A stretch of 64,000 bases of DNA from Limonium bicolor (lineage: Eukaryota; Streptophyta; Magnoliopsida; Caryophyllales; Plumbaginaceae). The notes below the pieces were generated by a model, which did no database searches, was not told the origin of the DNA, and saw only the letters and a list, made by a program, of their open reading frames with translations. Shown here piece after piece: positions 23,238-34,750 of this stretch. The stretch lies in assembly GCA_023374045.1 (NCBI GenBank), contig JAIOTZ010000021.1:47054-111053 (forward strand), in the 5' to 3' direction. The position numbers and the translations under genes are program-made. Within the stretch, counting starts at the first letter, position 1; each line of letters starts with the position of its first letter.

Positions 23238-24473
23238 TTACACTACTACTCATTACCATCTTACAATACACTTTTTAAAATTTTAAAATCTGTTACATAA
23301 ACATTTACAAGACTACACAAGTGAGCATCATTTACCTTGTTTTTCTTTTAGTTTTCTTTTCTTCTTCTTTCTTCTTCCTTCTTCCTTTCCTTTCCTTTCT
23401 CCCAACAGCTATGAAGATTCAAACTCTACACTACAGCCCATTACACACCACCATTTAATTCAACTAGCCCTTAAACTATATTAAAGCTTTAAGGTAAATT
23501 TTAGGGTTTAGGAATTCATTACCTTGCAAAGGAGTAGGTGGAGCTTAGAACGCAGCACAAGGGCAATATTTCTACTCCTCCAAGAATGCCAAAATCGGCT
23601 GGGAACAAAAGGAATAGGAGTTCACAACTTAGAAATTTCTTTTAGCAAATAGGAAGTGAGAAAAGGTAATGTTTTTGGATTTCTTTTTACCTTAACCAAA
23701 GAGGTGAAGAAGGGGCTTCTAATGGTGGTCTTCAAGATCCAAAGCAAGAACCCATGGAGATGAAAATGTTTGTTTTCGAATTTAGAAAAGAGGGTAGTGT
23801 TCTCCTTGATGAGAGGAACACAATGGTATAATTTTTGTAATTTTTGGTGAAGGATTAAGGGGTTAACAAGAAGAGAGAAGTGAGGGTTTGTGTGGGTTCT
23901 TCAAATCACCATTTCTGTCGCCAAGGAAGAAGAAGAGAAATAGAGAGGAAGAAGAGAGGTGCTGTACGTGAGTGTAGAAGAGAATAGAGGAGAGAAAGTG
24001 TAGTTTGCTTTTTGACTTACTTAAGGCTTTGTCCTTTAGAAAATTAGAAACAATTAAAAGAGAGAGGGGGACAAGAGGCAGCGGCTACACTCAGCACACT
24101 ATGGGTTTTAAAAATTTTATTTACTATAGTGGACACACTAGTTTGGGTTATTTATGCTTTTACCCAACAACTTCCCATTTTTGACAGTTTTTACTATTTT
24201 CTAGTTTATTGATTTTATTGGCTCTAGACCTTCTCTAATGTTTAAGAATGAATATTAGTTGACCCAAATTGTTACGAGTCTATTGGACCCGCTTAAAGTC
24301 ACATTTTCCCGGTTTCCTCGAAAAATGCGCTTTAAGGTTCGTTAGAGTTTTTAATCCGTTTTAAGGATCCGTTTTCTTCGGGATTTGTTCCCTCATGATT
24401 ATTTAGACATAATTAAGCTTCTAAATTATTATTAGCCTATTAATCACTATTTTTTTAATTACGGGGTATTTCA
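23238..24473 (-). mobile_element. E3, fragment of another LTR
   Basis: Ends at ACGGGGTATTTCA (24473); on the minus strand this is an LTR start, TGAAATACCCCGTAATT, a beginning unlike those of the other families here. It holds a pyrimidine tract (about 23341-23402) and a purine tract (about 23925-24000) that are roughly complementary. No PPT or PBS borders it, so it may be a solo LTR. E1 ends at its left border, which suggests E1 inserted into it. Family unknown. Confidence 0.5.
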
Positions 24474-24999
24474 TCCGTAGACCCTCTTGTCTAAGGCTTG
24501 TTACTCTGTCTTTCTCGCTCCACTGCCGCGGTTGTGCTCCCCTTCTCGCCGGCTGCGCATGTTCTTGCGATTGTAAAGTACGTCACCCCATGGTGCCATA
24601 CATTTCATTACCCTTTATTTAGGATCTTCGATCTGCGATCATTAAACGCGGTTGTTGTGTTCCAATGGGAACCATCTCGAGATTTTCAGGTTCTCGGAAT
24701 CTACAATATGATAGGTTCCTTTTCTAATAAGGTTCATTTTTGCAATGCCAGATCGGGTTCTTCTACCCGAGTGTGAGAGGTCTTCCATCTCTCTGGCGTT
24801 ATTCTCCTAACTTAATACCGTGGGTTACGGAGGAGGGGTATGGTTATTGTAGGTTTCCGGTTCGTACGGAAGTTCCTATCTAGCGTACCTCACACGCTAA
24901 CACTCAAACCCTTAGCCCAAAGTCTCTAATTCCTAACTCGGTATTTTCCTAAAACTCAGTATTTCATCCATCAGAGTGAATCGCTCTGATACCACTTTT
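24474..24999 (-). mobile_element. E4 internal region, PBS-proximal 0.5 kb
   Basis: On the minus strand it starts with a PBS and is homologous to the first 500 bp of the E2 internal region: shared segments include the aactcggta leader, the gcgtgaga...acgctagataggaac stretch and the ccagagagatg...ctcggg...acccgatctgg stretch. From that ATG a 48-codon frame can be read, but the E2 and E7 counterparts diverge in frame, so I do not call a gene. The region is cut off at 24473 by E3. Confidence 0.65.
24971..24994 (-). other. E4 primer binding site (tRNA-iMet)
   Basis: The complement of TGGTATCAGAGC lies at 24983-24994, five bases from the LTR. The flanking inverted repeat TCAGAG...CTCTGA is present but less perfect than in E1 and E2. 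Confidence 0.85.
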
Positions 25000-25719
25000 T
25001 GTAACACCCCTACCGCTCTAATACCGTCATTACTGTACAAATACTTACTTCGCGCGGATAAATATACACAAAACGGCGGGTGTACAATGTCGTTAGTCAC
25101 CACATGACTAACAAGGTGAGGTACAATACTACATACTATCGTCTGATGAATTTGAACATACCGAGTACTCTACACAATACATTATCTTCTCATTGCATAC
25201 TCCAACCATAATTCAATACAACTCCAATAAAATACAATACAATACTATACTGAGTCTACTACAAACCTTAAATTACCTATACAGTTTAGACTTCCAACTT
25301 CGCATTACAATACAAATACAATTCCTATTACTCCACTACCCATGTTCACATAGCATCCCCATCCTACACTCTCGAACGGTGGTCGGCTTCGAAGTACCTG
25401 TAAATAAAAACAGTGCCCCTAGGGGCTTAACAAAATTGCTGCATATGAAATTCACATACCCCACGTGCTAACCGGGGTACGCCGACTACTTTTGGTCGGA
25501 TATACAAGGAGTTCATTTTACATGCATACATACATACTTATACTACGACAATACAATCATCCATACTTACATACATATACAAGGTTGAATACTTACTAGG
25601 GAAGACAACTTGTCAATCAACCGTTCATGTTAGTTATTCATTCATCCGGTTTAAACGGATGCTCTCTTTCTCCTCGCTCGGGTTCATAAGGATTACACCA
25701 AGCTTAATCTTACTTAATT

Positions 25720-25975
25720 GTTGCTCTACTCATACTGCACTCATTACCTTACTCATTACTTACTCGTGCTTGCTCAATACTCGTTACTTTACTAATACTT
25801 ACTCATCACTCAATACCTATTGCATCACTCATACTTACACATTACTCAATACTCGGTACCATACTCGTATATACTCTTACTAGGTACTCCTTACATACTC
25901 ATACTTACTCCGAACTCAATACTCATTACTTTACTCATACATACACAATACTCAATACTCATTACTCTTGGCCTC
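25720..25975. repeat. Degenerate CTCATTACT/CTCAATACT low-complexity repeat
   Basis: About 250 bp of imperfect 9-12-bp words (ctcattact, ctcaatactc, catacttact) in the E4 LTR. Periodicity is irregular. It produces spurious open frames with many Tyr, Thr and Leu residues. Confidence 0.75.
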
Positions 25976-26689
25976 CGGGCGGAGTCATACGCAAGACTCG
26001 CCACCGGGCCTACAATACAAAGGGGCTATACACTTAGCTCCTCAAATACTCAAATTTCTGTTTTACCGAACTACTACTCAATTTCCCAACACTCCTCTCT
26101 CGGAGTATCTTACATCTCATGGATTATCCTAGAAGTCTCTCTCGACCTCCTCCACTAGCTTAGGGAATTACCATCGTCTAGTATTCTCAGATTTAAGAGT
26201 TTCCCCAACGTATCAAATACTCTCATGTTCGGGACATTACTTACAATAGTCGGGTCCTCTCATTGTGGGTCGACTAATTTTCTAAGGGGTTCGGAGATCC
26301 CTCATCATTCTTTTACTACTCTCAAGATTCATAGAGGTTACTTTATGTACTTCCACTATTTATTATTTTTGTGGATTGTTCATTTCGGTTCTCTTACCGT
26401 TATCGGGAAGTTACTAGACTCGTACACTCTCTCACATTCTAGTGAGTTCATTGGTTTACTTATCGTTATCTTTCTTGGTTCGTTAGTTTAGGGCGTTTCT
26501 ACGTTTCTGTTAATTCACAACATGACTCTTACTACGAGTCACTAAACAACAAGACCCATCTATGGGTCGGTCTACATACTAAGTCAAGCCACACAATCAA
26601 TCACGAAGGGTTAGCTCATACAACATACAACAAGACATACAGTGAAAGGCAATAAACCGTTTTCATGCATTTTAATCTTGAATAGCCGG

Positions 26690-26694
26690 CATAC
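26690..26694. repeat. Left target-site duplication of E5 (CATAC)
   Basis: CATAC here equals 38786-38790, right after the E5 right LTR. Confidence 0.9.
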
Positions 26695-27615
26695 TGAAAT
26701 ACCCCCAACCATGATATGGTGTTTAAATGATAAACTAGGATATAAGAAGGCTAAATAATGCCTTAGAAACATTAGGAAACAATTTAAACCAAAGAAAACA
26801 CAAGGAAACACCATAAGAGCAATTTAAGCAAAAATGTGCTCTAAGCTTGGAGTAACTTGGGTTAGCACCCAAATATCATTATTAGACCTTAGTAACATCC
26901 TAATGGTCATGTTAAATCAATTACCAAAGAAAACCAAGCTCAAAAACAAGTTAAAACACAAATTGTGCTTTAAGGACCCTTAAAGCACATTTTTGAAAAA
27001 TTGTCTTAGAAAGGGGTATATGTGGCTAAATGCCCATGATTACTCCTTAATCAACTTGTGTACTACTTAGTATCAGATTAGGAAGTCTAAATCAATGGGA
27101 AATCAAAAATTTCATAAATATGTGCACTAATTTGTGAATAGTGCCAAATAGTACCTAGTTAAGTCCTAAGTCAACTTAGTTTAGCTAGTTGGTCAACAAA
27201 GACCATAACTAGCCTTATTTAATAAGGGGCCGGTTTTCTAGGGGGTGAGTCACCACATGAGCAAGCTATATTGTAAAAGAAGAGGAAAAAAAGATTGGTT
27301 ACTATATACTTTTAAGGAAAAAAATATCTTTTTAACTTACCTCTCTTCTCCTTTCTTCAATTCTTCTTCTTCCCACCGATTTCTTCTGCCTTCTCTTTTC
27401 TTCATTTACGCAAGAACAACCCCCATGCTATCTCCATCTTGCCTTGCCCATAACTTGCTCATTTTAGCTCCAAAATCAAACCAATCACATAGTTCTCTTA
27501 GTTAGCTCAAGCTCTTGCTTTGTATCTTTCCAAATATCCAAAGCTCCATTTTGGTGCCAAGGAAAACCACCATTAAAGGAGGAAAAACAAGCTTGAAGAC
27601 TACATTAGCTTCACC
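26695..27615 (+). mobile_element. E5 left LTR, truncated at 0.9 kb
   Basis: Begins TGAAATACCCCCAACC and matches the right LTR from 34751 to about 35663. It then stops where E6 begins. It includes the U3 hairpin (26965-26988), a possible TATA box and a pyrimidine-rich stretch. The other 3.1 kb of this LTR, the PBS, gag, protease and reverse transcriptase are missing. Confidence 0.85.
27303..27308 (+). promoter_or_regulatory. Possible TATA box of the E5 LTR
   Basis: TATATA is followed within 40 bases by a pyrimidine-rich tract, as in many plant promoters. The right LTR has TATTTA here, so only this copy keeps the motif. Transcription start not shown. Confidence 0.3.
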
Positions 27616-30085
27616 TGAAATACCCCTAACCTTAAAAACATAATTAAATGATCTATTAATGATCTAAGATGGTTAAAAAACATCTAAATATCATTGAGGA
27701 ACAATCTAAAGATCTCAACAAGGCAAAACATGCCTTAAGATCGGTAAAGCCAAAAATGTGCTTTAAGACACCATAGAGATTGTATGACCTCAAATAGGAT
27801 CCAAAGTGGATTCCTAAGTATTATAATGAAGTAATGAACATTATAAAACCATACACAAAGGAAACCAAGCTCTAAAACATGTTCTAACACAAAATGTGCT
27901 TTAAAATTCCTTAAAGCACGTTTTTGAGAAAATTGACTTTCTGAGTGGATTTTGAGTGTTGTTAGGCATTGGATTAGACCTTGTTATACTAATGTACTAT
28001 AATGTACCACATTAGAAAGTCTAAATCCAAGATTTAAAAAAAAAATCAGAAATATGGCACTCATTTGTGAATAGTAATCCAAATAGTGCATTTTTAAGCA
28101 AAATTGACTAAGTATAGTCAATGGTCAATGAATGACTCATCTTAAACCTTATGAGGTTGGCAGCATGGAGCAAGGAGGACAGCACATTCAACTTTAATAC
28201 ATAATATCTAGCCAATTTGGTGAATCACCATTTACTATTCCATTTTCTACTTTTCATTCATTAAAACACATTTTATTTCTTTCTCTTTCCTCTTGTCCCA
28301 TTCCAGCCGAGACATAGGCAGTTCCAAACCCTCTCAAGCTGTGTTCTTGAGTGTTCAAGGAAAATCAATCCCATTTGCACCAAAGGTAATGATTTAAGGC
28401 TTATTTTAGCTCTTTTTCTTCATCTCTTCATTACCTACCCTTTGAGCTCATGATCCACCACTTTCCATGGCTTATTCTCATCATTTTAAACCTTGAACAA
28501 CCATCATTCTCGGTTGAAGCAAGTTTAGGGACCAAGGTTTCCAAAAATTGACATTATAAGGTAAAAACATACCTTAAGCATTTCTATTCTCCATCCGGTT
28601 TTCTTCTTCTGATTTCTATGAGTTTATTCACTCATAATCTTCATATTTACATGCTTATTCAGTTGGTTAATCATTTGGAGCAAGGGTGGCCGAATTCCCT
28701 TGAATAAGCCCCAAATCAAGTTTTTATTCAAATCCCGACTCGCATCAAAGGAAATATCATTCTTTAAGGCATTTTGCCAAGGTAAAACCTATTACCATAG
28801 CAGCTTGTTGTTGTCTAGATATTCCCTATGTTTATATGGTGAATTTAACACCATGTGGTGTGTTTAATTCAGGCTGAAACCCATTGGAGATTACCTAGCA
28901 TTTTTAAGGTGATTTTTGCCTTAAATCTTACATTAATTGTTCTTTATGGTTAAGCTCATGCTTGGAGTGTAACCATATCTTATTTTGGTGTATTAAACAT
29001 GTGTGAGTGCTGTGGTGATTTTCCTCCAAGCTGCCGAATGGGTATAAGGGCTTTAAGTACATAAATCAAGGTATAAACACCTTAAACTTATGATTTTATG
29101 ATTTTTAAGCATATATATTATATGTGCCGAGAGTGGAGTTGTTAATATGGGTGATTTTAACCTAAGAGTGGAAAAAATGACTAAGATAAACTAAGCTAGT
29201 CATTTAAGTGATTTAATTAACATAATGGTCAAATTATGACATTATGTGGGAAAAATAATTAAGCTACAGCAAGGCTGAGAGCTTATATTATATTTTGAGC
29301 TATTTATGTGTAATTTTATGTTATAAAGCAAAGTTGTAATAAGGCCATGTCATTAGGCCATTTTATTTAAGTTTAAAAGCTTAATTAATTTATTTTATGC
29401 ACTTACTATTAAGTAAGGGGTCAAAGCCATAATTAATCAAACATTAGAGGGCTGTAGGTGAATATAGCCGAAAATTGGGATTTAAAATGTATTTAAATAA
29501 AATTATAAGATTTTTTAAAGTTTTGGGGTGAAATTGCAAATATTGAAAAGTTTGGGGTAATCTATGTAATTACCGAGAAAGTGGGGTCAAAATGATGTTT
29601 GGAAGTCAAACATTGACCAAGCAAAAGGCTTTGACCAGATTTGATGATTCATTAATTTAATTATCAAATTATACTAAGTTATGTATTAAAATGAAAAAAT
29701 TTCATAACATATGGGTATATATGATATTACCGAATGTTTGGGGTATAAAATGGTATTTTATACACCTATGGGTCATTAGGAATTTTTAGGAATTTATTTG
29801 GTTAAATTTGGAGTTAATATGGATTATATAAGTATAATATATGATATTTTATATCATTGTTACACATGGGTAACATTTGTGGTAGAAACCGTAATATGGA
29901 AAGTATAAGGTTAGGAATGATATTTATAACCTTTTGGTATAGTTTGGTAATTTTTGGAGTTATATAGTTTTTATTAAGATATATTATTATAGTATATATT
30001 AATAATCTTTTATGACATAGGAAACTTATATAAATTGGGGAGATTTGGTAATTATACAAAGTTGGTGGAAGGAATTAAATTAAAA

Positions 30086-30101
30086 CAGACCCTAGGGTCT
30101 G
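30086..30101. repeat. Perfect 16-bp palindrome in E6
   Basis: CAGACCCTAGGGTCTG is a perfect palindrome. It is followed by two copies of TTATAAC-N-GGTTATAA hairpins near 30119 and 30289. Confidence 0.8.
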
Positions 30102-32000
30102 TTCGGCCATTATAACACTTTATAACCATAGGTTATAATTATATTAAGGTTTAAGGATTATAATATAAGGTATATATTATAAGTGTGACAATGGAATATA
30201 ATTTGGGATTCATTTGAAAAAATCTAGAAATATAGTGGAATTAAAATAAAACCGAGTAGGTTATGGTACATTTGGTATTTTATAACAATTTATAACTATA
30301 GGTTATAATTGTTTTAATGACATAAATGTCATAATATATGTTATATAATTATAATATAACATTATATTATTTATGTGTGGATTTTGTAAATATTTAAGAA
30401 TATGGGTGCTGTTCGGAAATAATGAGAATTTTAGAACAAAAATTTATAATATGGTTTTCAATGTTATAAAGTTATAACATTTATAATATAAGAAATATTC
30501 ATTAAAATAGAATGAATATATTATAAAGGTTTACCATATAATAAATGGACCCATAATACATGTATATAAATAAATATATGTTATGGTGTGGAAAAATAGA
30601 ATATGGTTCAATAACCATATATTATCATAATTAAAATGATATAAGATAAAGAGAAAAGAATTACAAACATTAGATATAGAAATTCTAATGTTAAGAGTAT
30701 ACATGGAATAATAAGGATTTATATAATTCAAAGTATTTTTTACATATGAATTATACTACATTAAACTTGGAAAAACAAACCTTAGGAAAATAAATACTAA
30801 GGTAAAAATGTATAATATATGATTAAGAATTATACAAGCAATATAGAAACAACTATATAATATACAAGAGTATATTGAATTACATGCGATAACAAAGTTT
30901 AACTTTAAGTATATATATATATATACGAGACGAGACTACGCATGTAATATAACGTTTTTCCAAATCCCGAGTTAAATCGAAAACCCGACAAACGTCATTA
31001 GTTAATGACGGGGATAAACCAGGAGGGATTAGAACGGTACGGGGTGCCGTAGTGTGTTGTCGGTACGAGATGCTGATGCATAGTGTGATGCGTATTAATA
31101 GATTGGTAGAGGCATCTCGAGGATCGCCAGAGATTTTAGCTGATTCATACTCCACGGTCTTATAATCCCGGTGCACGGTATGTTATTTACGTGGCTTGAT
31201 TGTCTCTGAGGATTTCCTCAATTCAGACATTGTGTGAAAATCTGTGTTAAGATTGAATGTCTGCTTGTGAGAATTAATATGCTTGAGTTGTGTATTAATG
31301 CTGCTTTATTATTATTACTGTTGAACGATAACAGTATTGTTCGTATATATGAACATATTATAAAACGAACTAGCGGCAATGACGCTATCTTATATGTGTA
31401 ATATAAGGAACGTAATAAAACGTTGTAGCATTAGGATAATAAGATATATATATATATATTATCCGAGACTTATATACGGAGCATTGGCCTCTTTAACGCC
31501 GCTCTCGTATCTAACACTGGATCCCGAATCGACATACTCAGGATTGGACTAACGACCTTAGTCTGCTGTGTTAGGAAAAAGGTAAGACGATGCGATGGTA
31601 TAGATAAGTTAATCAAGAGGTTGTGGTTCTTACTAATATTGTGACCTACTAACGATACTAGGACGCCGTGTGGGCATCCGTAAGTATCTGGTTAAATTTC
31701 CAACGGACTACAGATGGTTCATCAGTCGGAGACTCTACCCGCTGGAGTGGCTATTGCCATGGGTCACCCGCCATAGGAGATGGGTAACTTAGAGACGCGT
31801 CGTTCTAACGAGACGTTGTCATTAGGCAAGACTGAACAATTACGAACAGCTATATCAGCTCGTACATTAGGCGAACATTATTTGGGCTTGTATGCCAAAG
31901 ACGGGAAATTATACTTGTTTATAATTCTCGCTGTTTCGCCTTGTTGCTCAGTGGTTATGCTTTGTGGTTATGTGCTATGTGTTGGTGGATTTGTTAAAAC

Positions 32001-32189
32001 GAGTCATTGTGCTCATATTGTGTGTTGTGAATTGGTAGATTGAGTCATTGTGCTTTTGTCTGTACTGTGAACTGGTTGAGTCGAGTCGCTGTGCTCGTGT
32101 GTGGATTATTGTGGATTGTTTTGGTCGAGTGAGTTGCCGTACTCAATTATGAACTATTAAGTGTTTGTTGGAATGGAGTCTCTGTACTC
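32001..32189 (+). repeat. Five-unit GAGTC...CTC array in E6
   Basis: Units GAGTCATTGTGCTC or close variants start at 32001, 32042, 32083, 32131 and 32176. Each is a small hairpin. Spacing is 41-48 bp. Confidence 0.7.
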
Positions 32190-32630
32190 ATATAAGCGTT
32201 TTAACGCTTCAGTGTGTTTACTACGATGCGATGTGTAAAGCCGGGGGCTTGTTTGCTATTTGAGTTTATTGCAATATATGTTGTTGCTTTACAGTTTTTT
32301 ATATAAACTACTTGCATGAAAATGAATTACATGCTCTCGACCAATTAACTGAGGCCGAGGGGGCATGACAGTCAGGTAGTAACATACTCAGCAGGGGCTG
32401 ATTCCATACACAAACAAACATTTTGCAGGTATGCAGCTTCCGGTGTCGACAAAGAGCGGGACGCGCTGGGTAGTTTAGTTACAGTTGTTTAACTATGCAT
32501 TGTTGCATTTTATTACAACTTAGAAACGTGTCTAGGATTGGGATACTTAGAATGCTCACTGTGAATGTATTTTATATTGGTTTGGGAAGGTTAGATCTAT
32601 CTCTTGTTGTCACTGTGGGAAATTGTTTCG

Positions 32631-32636
<6 letters not shown>

Positions 32637-32677
<41 letters not shown>
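32637..32677. repeat. (TA)n microsatellite at the E6/E5 junction
   Basis: About 41 bases of alternating T and A, ending some 40 bp before E5 RNase H sequence begins. It may mark the deletion breakpoint. Confidence 0.9.
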
Positions 32678-32679
<2 letters not shown>

Positions 32680-32719
32680 TAAGCACGTTATTTCTCGTAT
32701 GGGCGAGTGAGAACGGTGA

Positions 32720-34450
32720 CACCAGGAGAACTACCCCACTCGTGACTTGGAGTTGGGAGCTATAGTCTACGCTTTGAAGATATGGCGCCACTATTTGTAC
32801 GGGGTTAGTGTGACGATCTACACCCATCACAAGAGCTTGAAATATATATTCAGTCAGAAGGAGTTGAATCTTCGACAGAGGAGGTGGTTAGAATTTTTGA
32901 AGGACTATGATATTGACCTCCAATACAAAGAAGGGAAGGCCAATGTTGTAGCGGACGCCCTGAGCCGTCGAGCACATTCACTCCATTCGCTAGTTTCTTT
33001 CTCGAGCTTGGTTGATGAGGTGCGAGAGGCTCAGAGGACCGATGAGTACATCAGGGAAGTTAGACAGAAGCTGACAGAGGGTACCTTTGAGAGTCAGAAA
33101 TACGACTTCAGACTTCATGATGATGATCTGATCAGACTTAAGGCCGGTTATGCATACCACGAGGCAGCACGGATCTAAAAGACCGTATACTTAGAGAATC
33201 ACACTGTTCTTCAATTTCCATCCATCCGGGAGCCTCTAAGATGTATAAAGTCATGAAGAGATACTTCTGGTGGTCGGGGATGAAGACAGATGTTACCGAG
33301 TTCGTTTTGAGGTGTCTCGCATGCCAGAAGGTAAAATTCGTGCACCGACGACCGGGTGGAATGGTACAGTCGATGCCAGTTCTGGAGTGGAAGTTTCATG
33401 ATATCTCCATAGACTTGGTGGTCGGACTCTCGCCTACCAGGGGAGGTCTGAACATGATATGGGTTGTGGTGGATCGCCTTACCAAAGTAGCCCGATTCAT
33501 ACCGATGAAGGATACTTGGAAGGTAACTAAGTTAGCTGAGTTGTTTGAGAAGGAGATCATGAGGTACCACGGGATACCAAGACCATAGTGTCAGATAGAG
33601 ATACCAGATTCCTTTCGAGGTACTGCAGAGCTACACGAGAAGCGTTGGGTACAGAATTGAAGTTGAGTACCGCGCTCCATCCTCAGACAGATGGTCAGGC
33701 TGAGCGTACAATTCAGACACTTGAGGACATGCTGAGGGCATGTGCCTTGGACTTTCAGGGCAGTTGGATTGACAAGTTGCATCTGATCAAGTTTTCATAC
33801 AACAATAGCTATCACGCTTCGATCAAGATGGCGCCTTTCCAAGCGTTGTACGGAAGACCATGTCGTACACCGCTCTACTGGGATGAGTCGAGTGAGATGG
33901 TCATTATAGGACCTGAGTATTTAGAACAAGTCTAGGCTGAAGTTCAGCAAATCAGGGAGAATATGAAAGCTGCATAAGATAGGCATAAGTCGTATACTGA
34001 TGTTCGACGACGAGACCTAGAGTTCGCAGTGGGGGACCGGATATTTCTGCGGGTTTCACCGATGAAGGGTGTATTTAGATCTGGGCAGAAGGGCAAATTG
34101 AGCCCGAAGTTTGTTGGTCCTTATGAGATTACGGAGCGGGTGGGCCCAGTTGCTTACAGGTTGAATTTACCTGCTGAGCTGGGTAAAGTGCCTGATGTTT
34201 TTCATGTTTCACAGCTAAGAAATACATGCACCACCCCTTCTATGTGTTAGAGCCTGAGAGGCTGACGTTAGAACCAAATATGAGATCAGTGGAGGTTCCT
34301 TAGAGGATCTTGGATAGTAGGACTAGGAACACTCGCCATATGTCAGTGCGACTGGTGAAGGTCCTCTGGTCTAACCAGGATGTCGAAGAGGCCACGTGGG
34401 AATTAGAGGATAAGATGAGATCGAAGTATCCTTCGTTATTTACTGACTAG
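32720..34450 (+). pseudogene. Ty3/Gypsy pol remnant: RNase H, integrase, chromodomain-like tail
   Basis: Read in pieces. RNase H begins at 32720 (motif [13 protein letters not shown]) and runs to the stop at 33176-33178. Its usual THDHKSL-type aspartate is replaced (THHKSL), while VVADALSR is kept; the N-terminal half is missing. A frameshift near 33141 leads into integrase: zinc-finger parts (HCSSISIHPG, CLACQ), the first catalytic Asp in SIDLVVG (33412), a frameshift near 33580, the second in VSDRD (33594) and Glu in GQAERTIQ (33702), giving exact DD35E spacing. Stops follow at 33933 and about 33973. A GPY-type motif (SPKFVGPYEI, about 34116) comes next, then a frameshift near 34225 and a tail with VEEATWELE. 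The tail suggests a chromovirus, perhaps Tekay/Del-like. Not functional. Confidence 0.88.
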
Positions 34451-34750
34451 ATCGTCTGTATAGGGTACGAGGCGTACCCCTTTTTAAGGGGGGTAGAGCT
34501 TCCTCGCTTTTGAGATAGTAAACAAACATGTTTGTCGTTTTGTTTGGTTGGTGTAAGATGTGGTTTTGTGTAAGTTATTACACTTTTGGTAAGTTTAAGT
34601 TTTGTATTGTACTTGTGGCAGACCTTTGAGTCTTGAGATGTGTGAATGTGAATATAAGACATGGTATGAAGATTAAGGAAATCGAGTACCGTGAATGATT
34701 AAGTACATATGTGAACTTTGGGGACAAAATTCTTTTAAGGGGGGGTAGAT
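34451..34750 (+). other. E5 3' untranslated region with two PPT modules
   Basis: Just after pol, GGGTACG-AGG-CGTACCC (34463-34479) precedes TTTTTAAGGGGGG (34481 on). A second module ends in CTTTTAAGGGGGGGTAGAT (34732-34750), directly before the right LTR, and is the true 3' PPT. The hairpin before this second PPT is weak (ACTTTGGGGACAAAATT). No ORF. Confidence 0.75.

Larger units (their letters stand above)
25000..26694 (-). mobile_element. E4 5' LTR, first part
   Basis: Begins TGTAACACCCC beside the PBS. It has GCCCC-TAGGGGC (25415-25426), a CAG/GTAC motif on the minus strand at 25396-25400, and a conserved GTTCGAGAG-like stretch. Bases 25720-25975 are a degenerate CTCATTACT/CTCAATA tandem. 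It is interrupted by E5 and resumes at 38791: ATACCTTTCACCGGGGT near 38840 matches ATACCTGTCACCGGAGT of the E7 LTRs, which supports continuity. Confidence 0.75.
27616..32719 (+). mobile_element. E6, long LTR inserted in E5 left LTR (right end uncertain)
   Basis: Begins TGAAATACCCCTAACC at the point where the E5 left LTR breaks (ATTAGCTTCACC here, ATTAGCTTCTCC in the right LTR). It has the U3 hairpin at 27896-27919, a splice-donor-like CAAAG/GTAAT near 28385, very AT-rich palindromes around 30086-30310, a five-unit GAGTC...CTC array at 32001-32189 and a CAG/GTATGCAG motif near 32437. No TGTTACA end or PBS is seen; E5 pol resumes at 32720 soon after a (TA)n tract. One deletion probably removed the rest of E6 together with the 5' half of E5. 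Confidence 0.6.

Noticed and set aside
24474..24760. 48-codon minus-strand frame starting MEDLSHSGRRTRSG in E4, possible gag start
   Set aside because: The homologous E2 and E7 segments do not keep the frame, and no gag domain is recognisable.
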